Below are positions 1 to 7,500 of a stretch of DNA of 11,864 nt, in pieces. The notes under the pieces are model-generated. The model was given only the letters and a program-made list of their open reading frames with translations. It was not told the origin of the DNA and did not search any database. The position numbers and the translations under genes are program-made. The DNA comes from a bacterium (GTDB lineage: Bacteria; CSSED10-310; JAJRTK01), in contig JAJRTK010000272.1 in NCBI GenBank assembly GCA_024278345.1, positions 1 through 11,864 of the forward strand, given 5' to 3'. Position 1 is the first letter of the stretch. Each line of letters starts with the position of its first letter.

Positions 1-47
1 AAAGATTGGAAATAAAAGGAAAACGCGCAGCGCACAAAAATGTGGGT

Positions 48-160
48 CCAGGGAGCGAGCTCCCTGGTGGGTGCAGGGCGAAGTCCTGCCAGGGGACGGG
101 GGACAGCGTCCCCGGACGACCGCCGAGCGGAGCGCGGCGCTGCCCGATGCCAAGTTTTTT
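48..160. repeat. Four adjacent GC-rich stem-loops followed by T6
   Basis: Four inverted repeats follow each other with short spacers. At 48-67 CCAGGGAG pairs with CTCCCTGG around a CGAG loop. At 73-89 GCAGGG pairs with TCCTGC (one G-U) around CGAAG. At 99-113 GGGGAC pairs with GTCCCC around AGC. At 121-139 CGCCG pairs with CGGCG, with an inner GC/GC pair after one A-G mismatch. A T6 tract lies at 155-160, 15 bases past the last stem, and an A5 run (T5 on the minus strand) lies 7 bases before the first stem. The layout suggests a structured intergenic element or RNA that could be read on either strand. I recall similar hairpin clusters between genes in other bacteria but cannot name a family. 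No protein reading is convincing here. Confidence 0.5.
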
Positions 161-312
161 CTGCGACCCATTGTCCCGCTTTGCGGGGATACCCTCCTGC
201 GTTACCGTGAAAACACTCTCCACACAGAGATTTGTCTTCATGGCGTAGGTGCGTACGACCATTGGTTCGTGGAATTTCTGGCCTCCGGGCAACGCCTCGC
301 TGTCGCTCGGCG

Positions 313-456
313 GGTCACGCCCCGCGTTACCCGAAGGGTCACGCCCCGCGTTACCCGAAGGGTCACGCCCCGCGTTACCCGAAGGGTCACGCCTCGCGTT
401 ACCCGAAGGGTCACGCCTCGCGTTACCCGAAGGGTCACGCCTCGCGTTACCCGAAG
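313..456. repeat. Tandem array, 6 x 24 bp imperfect palindrome
   Basis: Six exact-length 24-bp units run head to tail with no spacers (313-336, 337-360, 361-384, 385-408, 409-432, 433-456). Each unit contains GGGTCACGC, a 3-base centre and GCGTTACCC, so it can fold into a 9-bp hairpin with one C-A mismatch and a 3-base loop, followed by GAAG. The only change within the array is the middle base of the loop: CCC in units 1-3 and CTC in units 4-6. The array is open in several frames simply because 24 is a multiple of 3 and no stop falls in the unit; that is not evidence of coding. Absence of spacers excludes CRISPR. Confidence 0.9.
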
Positions 457-473
457 GTCATCCGGGGATTGTA

Positions 474-499
474 GCGTGCGGGCCGTCTGGCCCGCACGC
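474..499. repeat. Perfect 11-bp-arm hairpin
   Basis: GCGTGCGGGCC at 474-484 is the exact reverse complement of GGCCCGCACGC at 489-499, with a GTCT loop. It begins 17 bases after the 24-bp repeat array ends. No T tract follows on either strand, so a rho-independent terminator is not supported. It may belong to the same repetitive intergenic element as the array. Confidence 0.7.
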
Positions 500-832
500 A
501 TAGAGCTTTGCCCTGCACCCACAAGGGAGTTCACTAGGACCCGTTGCAATGAAAAGTAACGAGTTCCCCACCCACGTTTTTGTACGCTACGCATTTTTTT
601 CTTTTTTTCACGCTTCTGGGGGTGGTTCGATTCCTTTCCATGAGTGTTCAGTCCATCTTCAGGCGCCAAGTTAGCTTTTCCGTCTCGTTTCGTCCAGCGG
701 AAGCGTCGAACTCTCCCGCCTTGCGTGGAGACCAAAAATGCCCGTGGACTTCGTTGAAGGAACCTCTCGCCAAGACCGCCGCTGGAGGCGGTGGATCAGA
801 CGCCGCCGCGGATCCGCCGCGAGATTCCCGTT
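500..832. other. Gene-free stretch
   Basis: No convincing gene was found. There is a T-rich segment at 596-612 and a small inverted repeat at 775-792 (ACCGCC / GGCGGT, 6-base loop) located 41-58 bases beyond the stop of the minus-strand membrane protein gene. That hairpin has no adjacent T run on the minus strand, so it is only a weak candidate for a transcript end. Open frames across this stretch have no recognisable domain, membrane segment or good ribosome binding site. Confidence 0.5.
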
Positions 833-1363
833 TCAAGGCGAGGAACTGTCTTCCTGGTGAGCTCCGCCCATCACGAGTGAACCCAGAAGTGCGCCGGAAA
901 CCGCCGGGACCAGCGCCACAGCCGCTGAAAAAAGAGCGAGGAAGATCAAAGCCCTGGCATCCAGATCCTGCACCAGGAGCCAAGCCAGATCCGAGCGCAA
1001 AGAAACCTCAAGATTCGGCGCGACGCCTTGAAGAGGCCCGCGAAGCAGCCACTCCCAGACAACAGCGATTTTCCGCCCCACGGGGTTGCCCCCGCTCAGA
1101 AGGAGGTAGATGGTCGCAAGTGCTTGAAAGAGTGCTCCCGATATGGCCGTGACGAACCCCAGCACCAAGGCGCCGCCCACTCCCAGCGGCGCGTTGGAGG
1201 ACATCACCTCCAGCACCGCCCCCACAAGGGCTGCCAACGCAATGAGCAGCAAAATCATCGGACCGCTCAGACGAAAGTTGGCGAAGAAGAGTGGGATGGA
1301 AAATAGGACGCCAGCCAGCATTGAAGATCGAAGAATGCTGTTGCCCCCGCGTTCTCGGTTCAT
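833..1363 (-). CDS. Small four-helix integral membrane protein, function unknown
   Basis: Encodes 176 aa from ATG at 1363. This start is preferred over ATG at 1387 because AGGAG (minus strand, 1370-1374) lies 6 bases before it. Four hydrophobic segments are visible at about residues 15-31, 35-54, 62-90 (containing FVTAISGALFQALATIYLLL) and 137-165 (ALIFLALFSAAVALVPAVSG). The loop at 96-130 between the third and fourth segments carries WEWLLRGPLQ. The C terminus (AHQEDSSSP) is short and polar. The protein is rich in Gly, Ala and Leu and shows no catalytic motif. I do not recognise the family; small Yip1-like or DUF-type membrane proteins look broadly similar. The lipoprotein gene on the same strand ends 249 bases upstream, so co-transcription is possible but the gap is wide. 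Coding is supported by the hydrophobic periodicity and the ribosome binding site. Confidence 0.75.
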   Translation of the reverse strand: MNRERGGNSILRSSMLAGVLFSIPLFFANFRLSGPMILLLIALAALVGAVLEVMSSNAPLGVGGALVLGFVTAISGALFQALATIYLLLSGGNPVGRKIAVVWEWLLRGPLQGVAPNLEVSLRSDLAWLLVQDLDARALIFLALFSAAVALVPAVSGALLGSLVMGGAHQEDSSSP

Positions 1364-1369
1364 AAAGAT

Positions 1370-1374
1370 CTCCT
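1370..1374 (-). promoter_or_regulatory. Ribosome binding site of the membrane protein gene
   Basis: AGGAG on the minus strand, 6 bases before ATG at 1363. It decides between this start and the ATG at 1387, which lies upstream of it. Confidence 0.65.
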
Positions 1375-1507
1375 GCACTCGTATCATCCGGTTTCAAGGA
1401 TCCATCCCGGCCAAGGATCTGGGATTTTAATCGTGCTCCCCGCCTAGGGCGCAATCTTCGGTAAACTCTTTTTTTTGTGTTACGGCCCGCTCTCATCGGT
1501 AACGACC

Positions 1508-1522
1508 CGTGCCTTTGGCACG
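1508..1522. repeat. Small perfect hairpin between two minus-strand genes
   Basis: CGTGCC, TTT, GGCACG form a perfect 6-bp stem with a 3-base loop, about 90 bases beyond the stop of the lipoprotein gene in its reading direction. No T tract adjoins the stem on the minus strand; an A8 run (T8 at 1469-1476 on the plus strand) lies further on. It could be a weak transcript end or an RNA processing site. Termination is not shown. Confidence 0.35.
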
Positions 1523-1612
1523 AGTTCCCCGCGGCACCTGCTGCTCACCATTGTCGCCGCTTTCGATCCACTGCCCTAAGACCGGAGCACCAACAGGATT
1601 TCGCCGGGCGCT

Positions 1613-1993
1613 CTACTCACCCACGGCCAGAATTGCAACGGTTCCCGCGAATTCCGACGGGCAGAACGTCACCTGAACATCCAAATCCTCAAGCCGGTAA
1701 ACATAGCGCTCCGTGGAACCCAGCATTGTCTTTCGCACGAATGCGAGATTGCTGGCGTCCATATTGCGAAAAGCCTCCTGATACTCGAAGATTTCGTCAA
1801 TGGTCACCGACTCTTCGTAGCTCGAGCAGGTCAGGTTCGCTATACACTTTCGGTTGCCTTCCTGGATGCAGTTGATGATGCCTTCCACGGCGCTTTCGCG
1901 GCTCATGTCCGTCCAGTAGCTACAGCCGGTGGAGCCCAGGGTCAAGCACGCCACCACGAAGGCTTGAATTGAAAGAAGTTTCCATCGAGTCAT
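1613..1993 (-). CDS. Small Cys-containing outer-membrane-type lipoprotein, function unknown
   Basis: Encodes 126 aa from ATG at 1993. AAGGA on the minus strand (2001-2005) is 7 bases ahead, and an ATG 12 codons upstream at 2029 has no comparable site. Residues 1-23 form a type II signal peptide: basic MTRWK, a hydrophobic core, then lipobox S21-T22-G23-C24. Ser at +2 would not retain the protein in the inner membrane under the enterobacterial Lol rule, so an outer-membrane location is likely. The mature part (about 103 aa) is soluble and acidic, with Cys42, Cys50, Cys56 and Cys111 that could form two disulfides. The stretch EAFRNMDASNLAFVRKTMLGSTERYVYRLEDLDVQVTF looks like a small alpha/beta domain of the kind found in DUF4878- or NTF2-like lipoproteins, but I cannot assign it. 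It is divergent from the MaoC gene, with a 358-base space between them. Confidence 0.8.
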   Translation of the reverse strand: MTRWKLLSIQAFVVACLTLGSTGCSYWTDMSRESAVEGIINCIQEGNRKCIANLTCSSYEESVTIDEIFEYQEAFRNMDASNLAFVRKTMLGSTERYVYRLEDLDVQVTFCPSEFAGTVAILAVGE

Positions 1994-2000
1994 CAGTCGT

Positions 2001-2005
2001 TCCTT
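2001..2005 (-). promoter_or_regulatory. Ribosome binding site of the lipoprotein gene
   Basis: AAGGA on the minus strand, 7 bases ahead of ATG at 1993. It fixes a start that puts the basic n-region immediately before the signal peptide core. Confidence 0.6.
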
Positions 2006-2335
2006 ATGAGCGGTGAAGAGAACAGGCACTGGTCATCGGTGGTCACCATCGCAGGACGAGTGGCCCTCGTGGATGTGGGGCCGAAGGCCCGGGCGCGGCG
2101 TTTGAACTTCTCCACCGTAGCCGGTGCCAGCCAGACCTAGATCCGCCAAAGCGCCACGTGACCGAGGCCAAGAGAACCCAAAGCTCCAAGCGTGTCAAAC
2201 TGGCCGCGGGGTTGAGCAAAAACGGCGGTGGGGCAGTCGCGGACAATGACGGGAGTTTCGCAACTGAGCCTCGCCCTTGTCAACATCGCCCCATCTTCGT
2301 AGCCTTCTTGGATACGGAGAACCTTGAATCCATGG

Positions 2336-2342
2336 AAGGAGG
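2336..2342 (+). promoter_or_regulatory. Strong ribosome binding site of the MaoC gene
   Basis: AAGGAGG, 9 bases before ATG at 2352 and 6 bases before an in-frame TTG at 2349. A GTG at 2355 is a third option. ATG is preferred by codon preference; the choice changes the protein by only one residue either way. Confidence 0.75.
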
Positions 2343-2351
2343 CTCATTTTG

Positions 2352-2819
2352 ATGGTGATCGACGGAATCAAGGGGCTACAAGAGCTGGTGGGCCGCGAGA
2401 TAGGCGTCAGTGACTGGCTCCAGATCAATGGAGAACGGATCGCGATGTTTGCTGACGCCACTTCCGATCACCAGTGGATTCACCTGGATGAAGAGCGGGC
2501 AAAAAACGGCCCTTTCGGTGGGCCCATTGCTCATGGCTATCTGACTTTGAGCCTGGGCCCACACCTCCTGAGAAGGATCTGGAGAGTGGACGGACTGGGA
2601 ATGTCCATCAACTATGGCCTGAACCGGGTCCGTTTCCCCAGTCCCGTGCCGGTGAGATCGAGACTCCGCCTCCGGGCTGAACTGCGCCGGTTGGAACGAC
2701 TAAAAGGGGCCGTCCAAGTCGCTCTGGGACTGACCTTCGAGATCGAGGGGTCCAGAAAGCCCGCCTGTGTCGCCGAGGCCCTCTTTCGCTACTATCTAGG
2801 CGGTTCGACATCCCTTTGA
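2352..2819 (+). CDS. MaoC-family (R)-specific enoyl-CoA hydratase-like protein
   Basis: Encodes 155 aa, the usual length of a single hotdog-fold MaoC protein. The hydratase-2 signature is clear: ADATSDHQWIH (residues 35-44) with the catalytic pair Asp39 and His44, followed by GGPIAHGYLTLSL (56-68), the oxyanion and dimer-interface segment. The later block YGLNRVRFPSPVPVRSRLRLR (88-108) is typical of the Rv0130 (HtdZ)/NodN-like subgroup. These enzymes hydrate trans-2-enoyl-CoA, or the ACP form, to the (R)-3-hydroxyacyl thioester in fatty acid, polyhydroxyalkanoate or related acyl metabolism in the cytoplasm. The substrate chain length cannot be read from the sequence. The gene stands alone between a divergent lipoprotein gene and a convergent methyltransferase gene, so context gives no pathway. 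It has a strong AAGGAGG site and a likely terminator downstream at 2912-2939. Confidence 0.93.
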   Translation: MVIDGIKGLQELVGREIGVSDWLQINGERIAMFADATSDHQWIHLDEERAKNGPFGGPIAHGYLTLSLGPHLLRRIWRVDGLGMSINYGLNRVRFPSPVPVRSRLRLRAELRRLERLKGAVQVALGLTFEIEGSRKPACVAEALFRYYLGGSTSL

Positions 2820-3119
2820 CTAGCTGCGGCTCCTTCTGTTGTGTTCCGCTCTCATCGGGCGACGTCCGACGCCCGCTGTTCGCCATTTTCACCCCTTTCC
2901 CCATCGGTTGCCCCGAAAGTGGAGTACCACCGGGTTTTTCAACTCATCGGCGAACTTCATTGACGGGCCGCTCCCCGAGGATGCCGGTGGAGAGGGCGGC
3001 TCGGGCTCCGCAACAGGTCCAATCGTGAGATGCTTGCAGGGCCGTGGAATCTGTTCGGGCGCGGAAAGCGGTTTCATGGAATCATGCCCTGAAGGCGTCC
3101 CACCACCCGACTTCCGGCG
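2820..3119. other. Convergent intergenic region
   Basis: This 300-base stretch lies between the ends of the MaoC gene (plus) and the methyltransferase gene (minus). It holds an inverted repeat at 2856-2875 (CGGGCG / CGCCCG, 8-base loop) and the better terminator candidate at 2912-2939. I saw no terminator for the minus-strand gene. Overlapping open frames look like by-products of GC-rich sequence. Confidence 0.5.
2912..2939 (+). terminator. Probable rho-independent terminator of the MaoC gene
   Basis: CCCG (2912-2915) pairs with CGGG (2931-2934) and GTGG (2919-2922) pairs with CCAC (2927-2930) around an AGTA loop. This gives 8 bp with a 3-base AAA bulge on the 5' side. T5 follows directly at 2935-2939. 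It lies 93 bases after the MaoC stop codon and is the only site in the window with a stem immediately followed by a T run. Confidence 0.5.
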
Positions 3120-3908
3120 TCAACGGCCTTCTACTTGGAGAAGTTTCGTCTTTTTTTTCAGGGTCCGGGCTACCAGAAACAGGATTCCGCCCAGGGCTAT
3201 CGACCAGCCCCAGAAGGGATGGAGCACGGCCCCCCGGCTTCCCATGAGATTGCCGGCGAAATCAAGGAAGGCGAAGGTGGCAAGAATCCCGAAAAAACCA
3301 CTGTATTCCCTCCTGATAACGTTTCTGACGGAAAATGGAAGCTCGGGCGGGCGCCAGCCCCTTAGCCGCGGCAGGAAAGCCGGAGTTCCCCTGGCCCAGC
3401 TTTCGAACTCAGTCCCAAAGCGTTCCCGGAGAAAGGCCTCTTCCGCCAGCATAATCCGCTCGTAGTAGATCCAGAACATCGCCACGCAGAGCGCCAGGAT
3501 CCAGGCATCTTGGATGGAAACTACGATGCCAAGCGTAATGAAGAAGTTTCCCAAGTAAAGAGGGTGGCGGACCAGGGAATAGGCTCCGCTTTTGTTCAAA
3601 AGGCCCGCGCGAGGGGCGTTGGTCGTCCTTCCGGATGTGTCCGCCGGGGCGTGGCCAAGGGCGAAGATGCGGATGGCCAGGCCGAAAAAGGAGAGCATCA
3701 GGCAGGTGAAACCCCAGATCGGGTCGTTTCCCGCACGGTGGCCGGGGGCGGCACTACCCTCCCACATGGCAAGGACCAAGAGACCCACCATGATGAGAGG
3801 CAGGTAGCTCCGCCAGCGAAAGAGCCATTCTCCTTGTCGGATTTGTTGGTGGGCAAGAGACATTTGCGGGATGCTCGGCGGCGGCGATGGAACAGGCATA
3901 GTGTCCAT
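3120..3908 (-). CDS. ICMT/PEMT-family membrane methyltransferase
   Basis: Encodes 262 aa from ATG at 3908; the open frame runs back to 4070 (316 aa). The start is uncertain: ATGs at 3908, 3899 and 3863 are all possible and none has a strong Shine-Dalgarno site. The N-terminal part beyond 3908 looks non-protein-like. The family signature is clear: YSLVRHPLYLGN (residues 110-121), YYER and AEEAFLRERFG (148-165), then FESWARGTPAFLP. These are the RHPxYxG and EE...FG...Y/W...FLP elements of isoprenylcysteine carboxyl methyltransferase and phospholipid methyltransferase proteins, which bind S-adenosylmethionine at the membrane face. Hydrophobic segments lie near 36-50, 62-84, 119-147, 204-222 and 231-248. 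The last pair, after the catalytic C-terminal motif, is an extension. The bacterial substrate (lipid, quinone or other) is unknown. The gene is convergent with MaoC. Confidence 0.85.
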   Translation of the reverse strand: MDTMPVPSPPPSIPQMSLAHQQIRQGEWLFRWRSYLPLIMVGLLVLAMWEGSAAPGHRAGNDPIWGFTCLMLSFFGLAIRIFALGHAPADTSGRTTNAPRAGLLNKSGAYSLVRHPLYLGNFFITLGIVVSIQDAWILALCVAMFWIYYERIMLAEEAFLRERFGTEFESWARGTPAFLPRLRGWRPPELPFSVRNVIRREYSGFFGILATFAFLDFAGNLMGSRGAVLHPFWGWSIALGGILFLVARTLKKKTKLLQVEGR

Positions 3909-4389
3909 CGGCTGTGAGACCTTCGAGTTTAGGACTGGAATTTTGCGCGGGTCACCGAAAGCAGCGGCCTTCTCAGTAGCAATTTTCAGGGTTGCTGTAA
4001 AAAACAAACCCGATTCCGGGCTCGTTTCTCGGCTTCGGTCATCCATGGTGCCTCTGGCAGCTCTCGCCACGCCTGGCTCCGGTCACCTTTCCAAAACCCG
4101 CGGAGCGCAAGAAGAGCCCAGCCGAGACAAGTCCCCATAAAAATCCAAGAGTTACTGGTTTCTCTGCCGCTGGTGGCATGAAAAATATGAACAACTACTT
4201 GCTCTTCTTACTCATACACCATAGATTGAGTTTAAGGTGGGAATTTCGTGGAATCTGCCATTCAAGATTAAGGGAGTTCCCAATCCACAGCTTTCGCCAC
4301 GGATTGTGGCCAAGGGGATTGGTCTGTTTCTGGCCAGGACCACGGGGTTCGATGGAGCTTCGGCGTGGCCAGCATCGAGTGTTTGCGTG

Positions 4390-4407
4390 GTGCTTGCCAC
4401 CAAGCAC
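4390..4407 (+). repeat. Perfect 7-bp hairpin upstream of the surface-protein gene
   Basis: GTGCTTG (4390-4396) and CAAGCAC (4401-4407) are exact reverse complements around CCAC. No T tract follows. It lies 176 bases ahead of the start codon at 4583 and could be a leader structure or a protein-binding site. Confidence 0.4.
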
Positions 4408-4571
4408 TGATTGGCAGTTTGCGCGGATGATGTCGGAATGTACTTAAAGTAAACAGTTAGGATGACGTGAGTATCGGCATTCGCTTGGGAAAGTCTGGGG
4501 GCAGGGCGGGGAGTTCCAGTGCGAGGGCTTGTGCGTATCGCCAAACTGGCGACGATGAGTCGCTCATGAAG

Positions 4572-4577
4572 AAGGAG
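4572..4577 (+). promoter_or_regulatory. Ribosome binding site of the 1397-aa gene
   Basis: AAGGAG, 5 bases before ATG at 4583. It supports this start, which puts a classic signal peptide at the N terminus. Confidence 0.75.
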
Positions 4578-4582
4578 AACTC

Positions 4583-7500
4583 ATGCGACGAGGGAAGTTC
4601 ACTTGGCTTTGCGGAATGGCCTTGCCATTCTTGGCCCTGAACACGCTTCAGGCGGAAGGGTTTCCAGAGAGAATCCATTATGAGGGGCGGATCGACAGCG
4701 CGGTAGCCGAGCCGCTGGAAGGGCGGTTCGATATGCTCTTCCGCTATTTCGAGCCTGCCGGCCAGGAGGAGCTCCTAGCCGAACGCATGGAATTCGTTGA
4801 GGTCCACCAAGGCCGGTTTCAGGTGGAACTGGGGGCGGGAAAATCGGGCGACGGGCTCATGTCAGTCTACCGGTTTGGCTCGTTGCGGGATTTATTTGCC
4901 GCCCATGCCGAAGTACAGGTCGAAGTTTCTGTTGACGGGCAGGTGTACAGCCCGAAGTTCCGGATTCTTCCCGCCGGCCATTCTTTGAAGTCGCGCCTGG
5001 TGTTGGCGGGGCAGCGCACGGATGACGATGGGAAGCCCCACTGGAAGCACTACGAGGCGAAGAGCCCCGCAACTTCCGTTCAGGCCGTATCCCTTGAGCC
5101 AGGTGAATCCGCCAGTTCCGATCCCCACGGACCATTTTTGCTCCCCATGCGGGGGCCTTGGATTAGCCAACCCGTTAGGGACTTGCCTCCCGCGGCCCAC
5201 AAATTTGTGGAACCTAAAGATGCCGTGGCGATCAACCCACTACGCCACGAGTCTCTCTTCGATGAGGAGGGGAATCGATTTGGCACACAGGCGCCAAAGG
5301 TGGACGATCCGTTGGCAGCGGCATCTCGCATGGCACCATCCGCGGTGCTGACTCCGCCTCTGAATCTCTCCTTTGAAGGGATGAGTATCGCCGACACTCC
5401 CGGTTACTTGCCGCCCGATACCGAAGGAGTCGTTGGTTGGGACACGGTGAATAGCCGGTTGGTCTATATTCAGGTGGTCAACACTAATTTTGCCATGTAC
5501 GATTCCGCGGGTGCCCAGATCCAGGTGCCGACGGCGACGAATACGCTGTGGAGTGGAATGGCGGGGAGTCCTCCGTGCAAAATCGACAATGATGGCGATG
5601 CCATCTTAATGTATGACCAGTTTGCCCAGCGGTGGGTGTTGACGCAGTTCGCGGTGACCAATCCTGACATTTCGGTCTGTTTCGCGGTCTCGACCACTTC
5701 GGATCCCCAGGGTACGTACTACCTTTACGAACTCGTTGCCCAGCGTTTTCCAGATTACTATAAGCTCGGTATCTGGCCGGATCCCATCAACAATGCTTAC
5801 TTCATGGGCACGAACTCCGGTGCTCAGACCCAGTACGATGTTTACGCCATTGATCGGGCGAGTTTGTTGGCTGGAACGCCCCCGTCGGCAGCGCAGTTTT
5901 TCCAGAGCTACGTCAACTTGATGTTGCCAGCCGATGTGGAAGGTCCAGACCTCCCGCCATCGGGCTTTCCAGGCCTTTACTATACCATTCGAGATGGCGG
6001 CGAAGCCTATTTCGGCAGCCCGCCCAATGACAGTATCGATATTTACGAATTCCACGTCGATTGGGGAACGCCAGCGAATTCGACGTACACGCTGGTCAAG
6101 AGCTTTGCGCCACCAGAGATCACCGATTTTATATGGACGGTCTGCGGTTTCTTCGCCAGCAACTGCTTGCCTCAGCCAGGGACATCGGCAACCATTGATA
6201 GTGCTTCTTGGTGGCCCATGCAGCGGTTGGTCTACCGGAATTTCGGTTCCTACGAGGCGCTGGTGGGCACCTGGACGGTGGATACTCTTGCCACCGGGGA
6301 CCATGCGGCACCTCGTTGGTTTGACGTCCGTCGAAAAAGTGGCGTTTGGAAGGTTTATCAAGAGGGCACGCACTCGCCCGATGGAGCCCATCGCTGGATG
6401 CCCAGTATCGCCATGGATGCCGGAGGCAATATCGCTATCGGCTACAGCGTGGTGGATGCGGGGAACACGATCTACCCGTCCATCCGGTACGCAACGCGCC
6501 TTGCTTCGGAGCTGGTAGGGACGCTACAGGCCGAGGCGTCAATGATGGTTGGCGGTGGATCTCAAACCAGCACTTCAGGGCGTTGGGGAGATTATTCCTC
6601 CATGGAACTCGATCCCACCGACGATTGCACCTTCTGGTATACGACCGAATACGTGCAAACAAACGGGACGGCGCCTTGGCGCACCAGGATCGGCAGTTTC
6701 AATCTGGCCTCAGATTGTACTGCCACGACGTTTACCCTGTACACTGACCCTCCAAGCAACAGTGTCTGCCAGGGGACCGATGCTGTTTACGAAGTTGCCG
6801 TGGGCCAGGTCAACGGCTATGCCTCCAATGTGACGTTGAGCACGACAGGTGCACCGGCTGGTGCCACTGTTGCCTTTAGCACGAACCCGGTGACGCCAGC
6901 CGGGTTGAGCACGATGACCATTGGGAACACCGCGGGAGTAATCCCGGGGAGCTACCAGTTCGATGTCGTGGGCACGGCGACGTTCGCAAAGAGTAACCGT
7001 GTAACTCTCGATGTCCTGGCTGCCATCAGCGGTACGCCGCCTCTTCAGCAGCCCACAAATGGCGCCACGGGAGTTTCTACGAAGCCCACTTTTCAGTGGC
7101 AAGCCGATACCAATGCCACGCAATACACCATCCAAATTGCCACTGACGCAGGGTTTACCACCATCGTGGATACTGCTGTCGTTCTTACGAACCAGTACAC
7201 TCCTTCGACCGCGTTGGCCGGAGGAACCCTGCATTATTGGCGTGTGCGCTCCGAGAACTCTTGCTCAACGGGAAGTTTCTCTTCCGCCTTCTCGTTTACG
7301 ACAGCTGCGGTCTACTGTAGCAGCCCTGCGGTAGCCATACCTGACAATGATCCGGCCGGCGTCACGGATGACCTCGTCATTGGAGCGACCGGTACCTTGA
7401 CCGACGTCAATGTCTCGATTGTTGCGACTCACACCTATGTAGGGGATCTTGCCTTCACCCTCACCCATGTCGATACCGGTACCGCGGTCACCATCATTGA

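Larger units (their letters stand above)
1994..2351. other. Divergent intergenic region
   Basis: This stretch separates the starts of the lipoprotein gene (minus) and the MaoC gene (plus) and must hold both promoters. I see no convincing -35/-10 pair. The best for the plus strand is TTGTCA followed 17 bases later by TAGCCT, which is a poor -10. A short inverted repeat GGGCC-GAA-GGCCC lies near 2080-2092. Open frames here lack any recognisable feature. Confidence 0.5.
3909..4582. other. Upstream region of the large surface-protein gene
   Basis: About 670 bases lie between the two divergent starts. Part of 3909-4070 may encode an N-terminal extension of the methyltransferase. From 4281 to 4407 there are several short inverted repeats: CAATCC/GGATTG (4281-4306), GCCAC/GTGGC (4296-4310, mutually exclusive with the first) and GTGCTTG-CCAC-CAAGCAC (4390-4407). 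Near 4440 there is a TACTT-A-AAGTA palindrome. These may be 5' leader structure or operator-like sites for the gene at 4583, but no promoter pair is convincing. Open frames here show no recognisable protein. Confidence 0.4.

Noticed and set aside
313-456. CRISPR array
   Set aside because: The 24-bp units abut directly with no variable spacers and no cas genes are nearby.
618-640. tRNA T-arm-like GGTTCGATTCC
   Set aside because: The flanking bases do not form the five-pair T stem, and no acceptor, D or anticodon arm could be placed around it.
238-735. Protein-coding frames through the 24-bp repeats, on both strands
   Set aside because: The unit length is a multiple of 3 and lacks stops, so several frames stay open. 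The flanking sequence has no domain, signal peptide or good ribosome binding site.
1424-1454. Possible minus-strand promoter TTGCGC / TAAAAT for the membrane protein gene
   Set aside because: The -10 is fair but the -35 is poor and the spacer is 19 bases; not supported enough to list.
2278-2310. Possible plus-strand promoter TTGTCA with 17-base spacer for the MaoC gene
   Set aside because: The matching -10 (TAGCCT) agrees with the consensus at only about half its positions.
2856-2875. Second terminator candidate after the MaoC gene
   Set aside because: A 6-bp stem with an 8-base loop and no adjoining T tract; the site at 2912-2939 is better.
2839-3465. Plus-strand open frame of 208 codons overlapping the methyltransferase gene
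   Set aside because: It lies mostly antisense to a gene with clear family motifs and its translation shows no recognisable domain.
4178-4447. 89-codon open frame upstream of the large surface protein
   Set aside because: No ribosome binding site, odd composition (many Trp, Arg and His) and no homology I recognise; it overlaps the inverted-repeat region.
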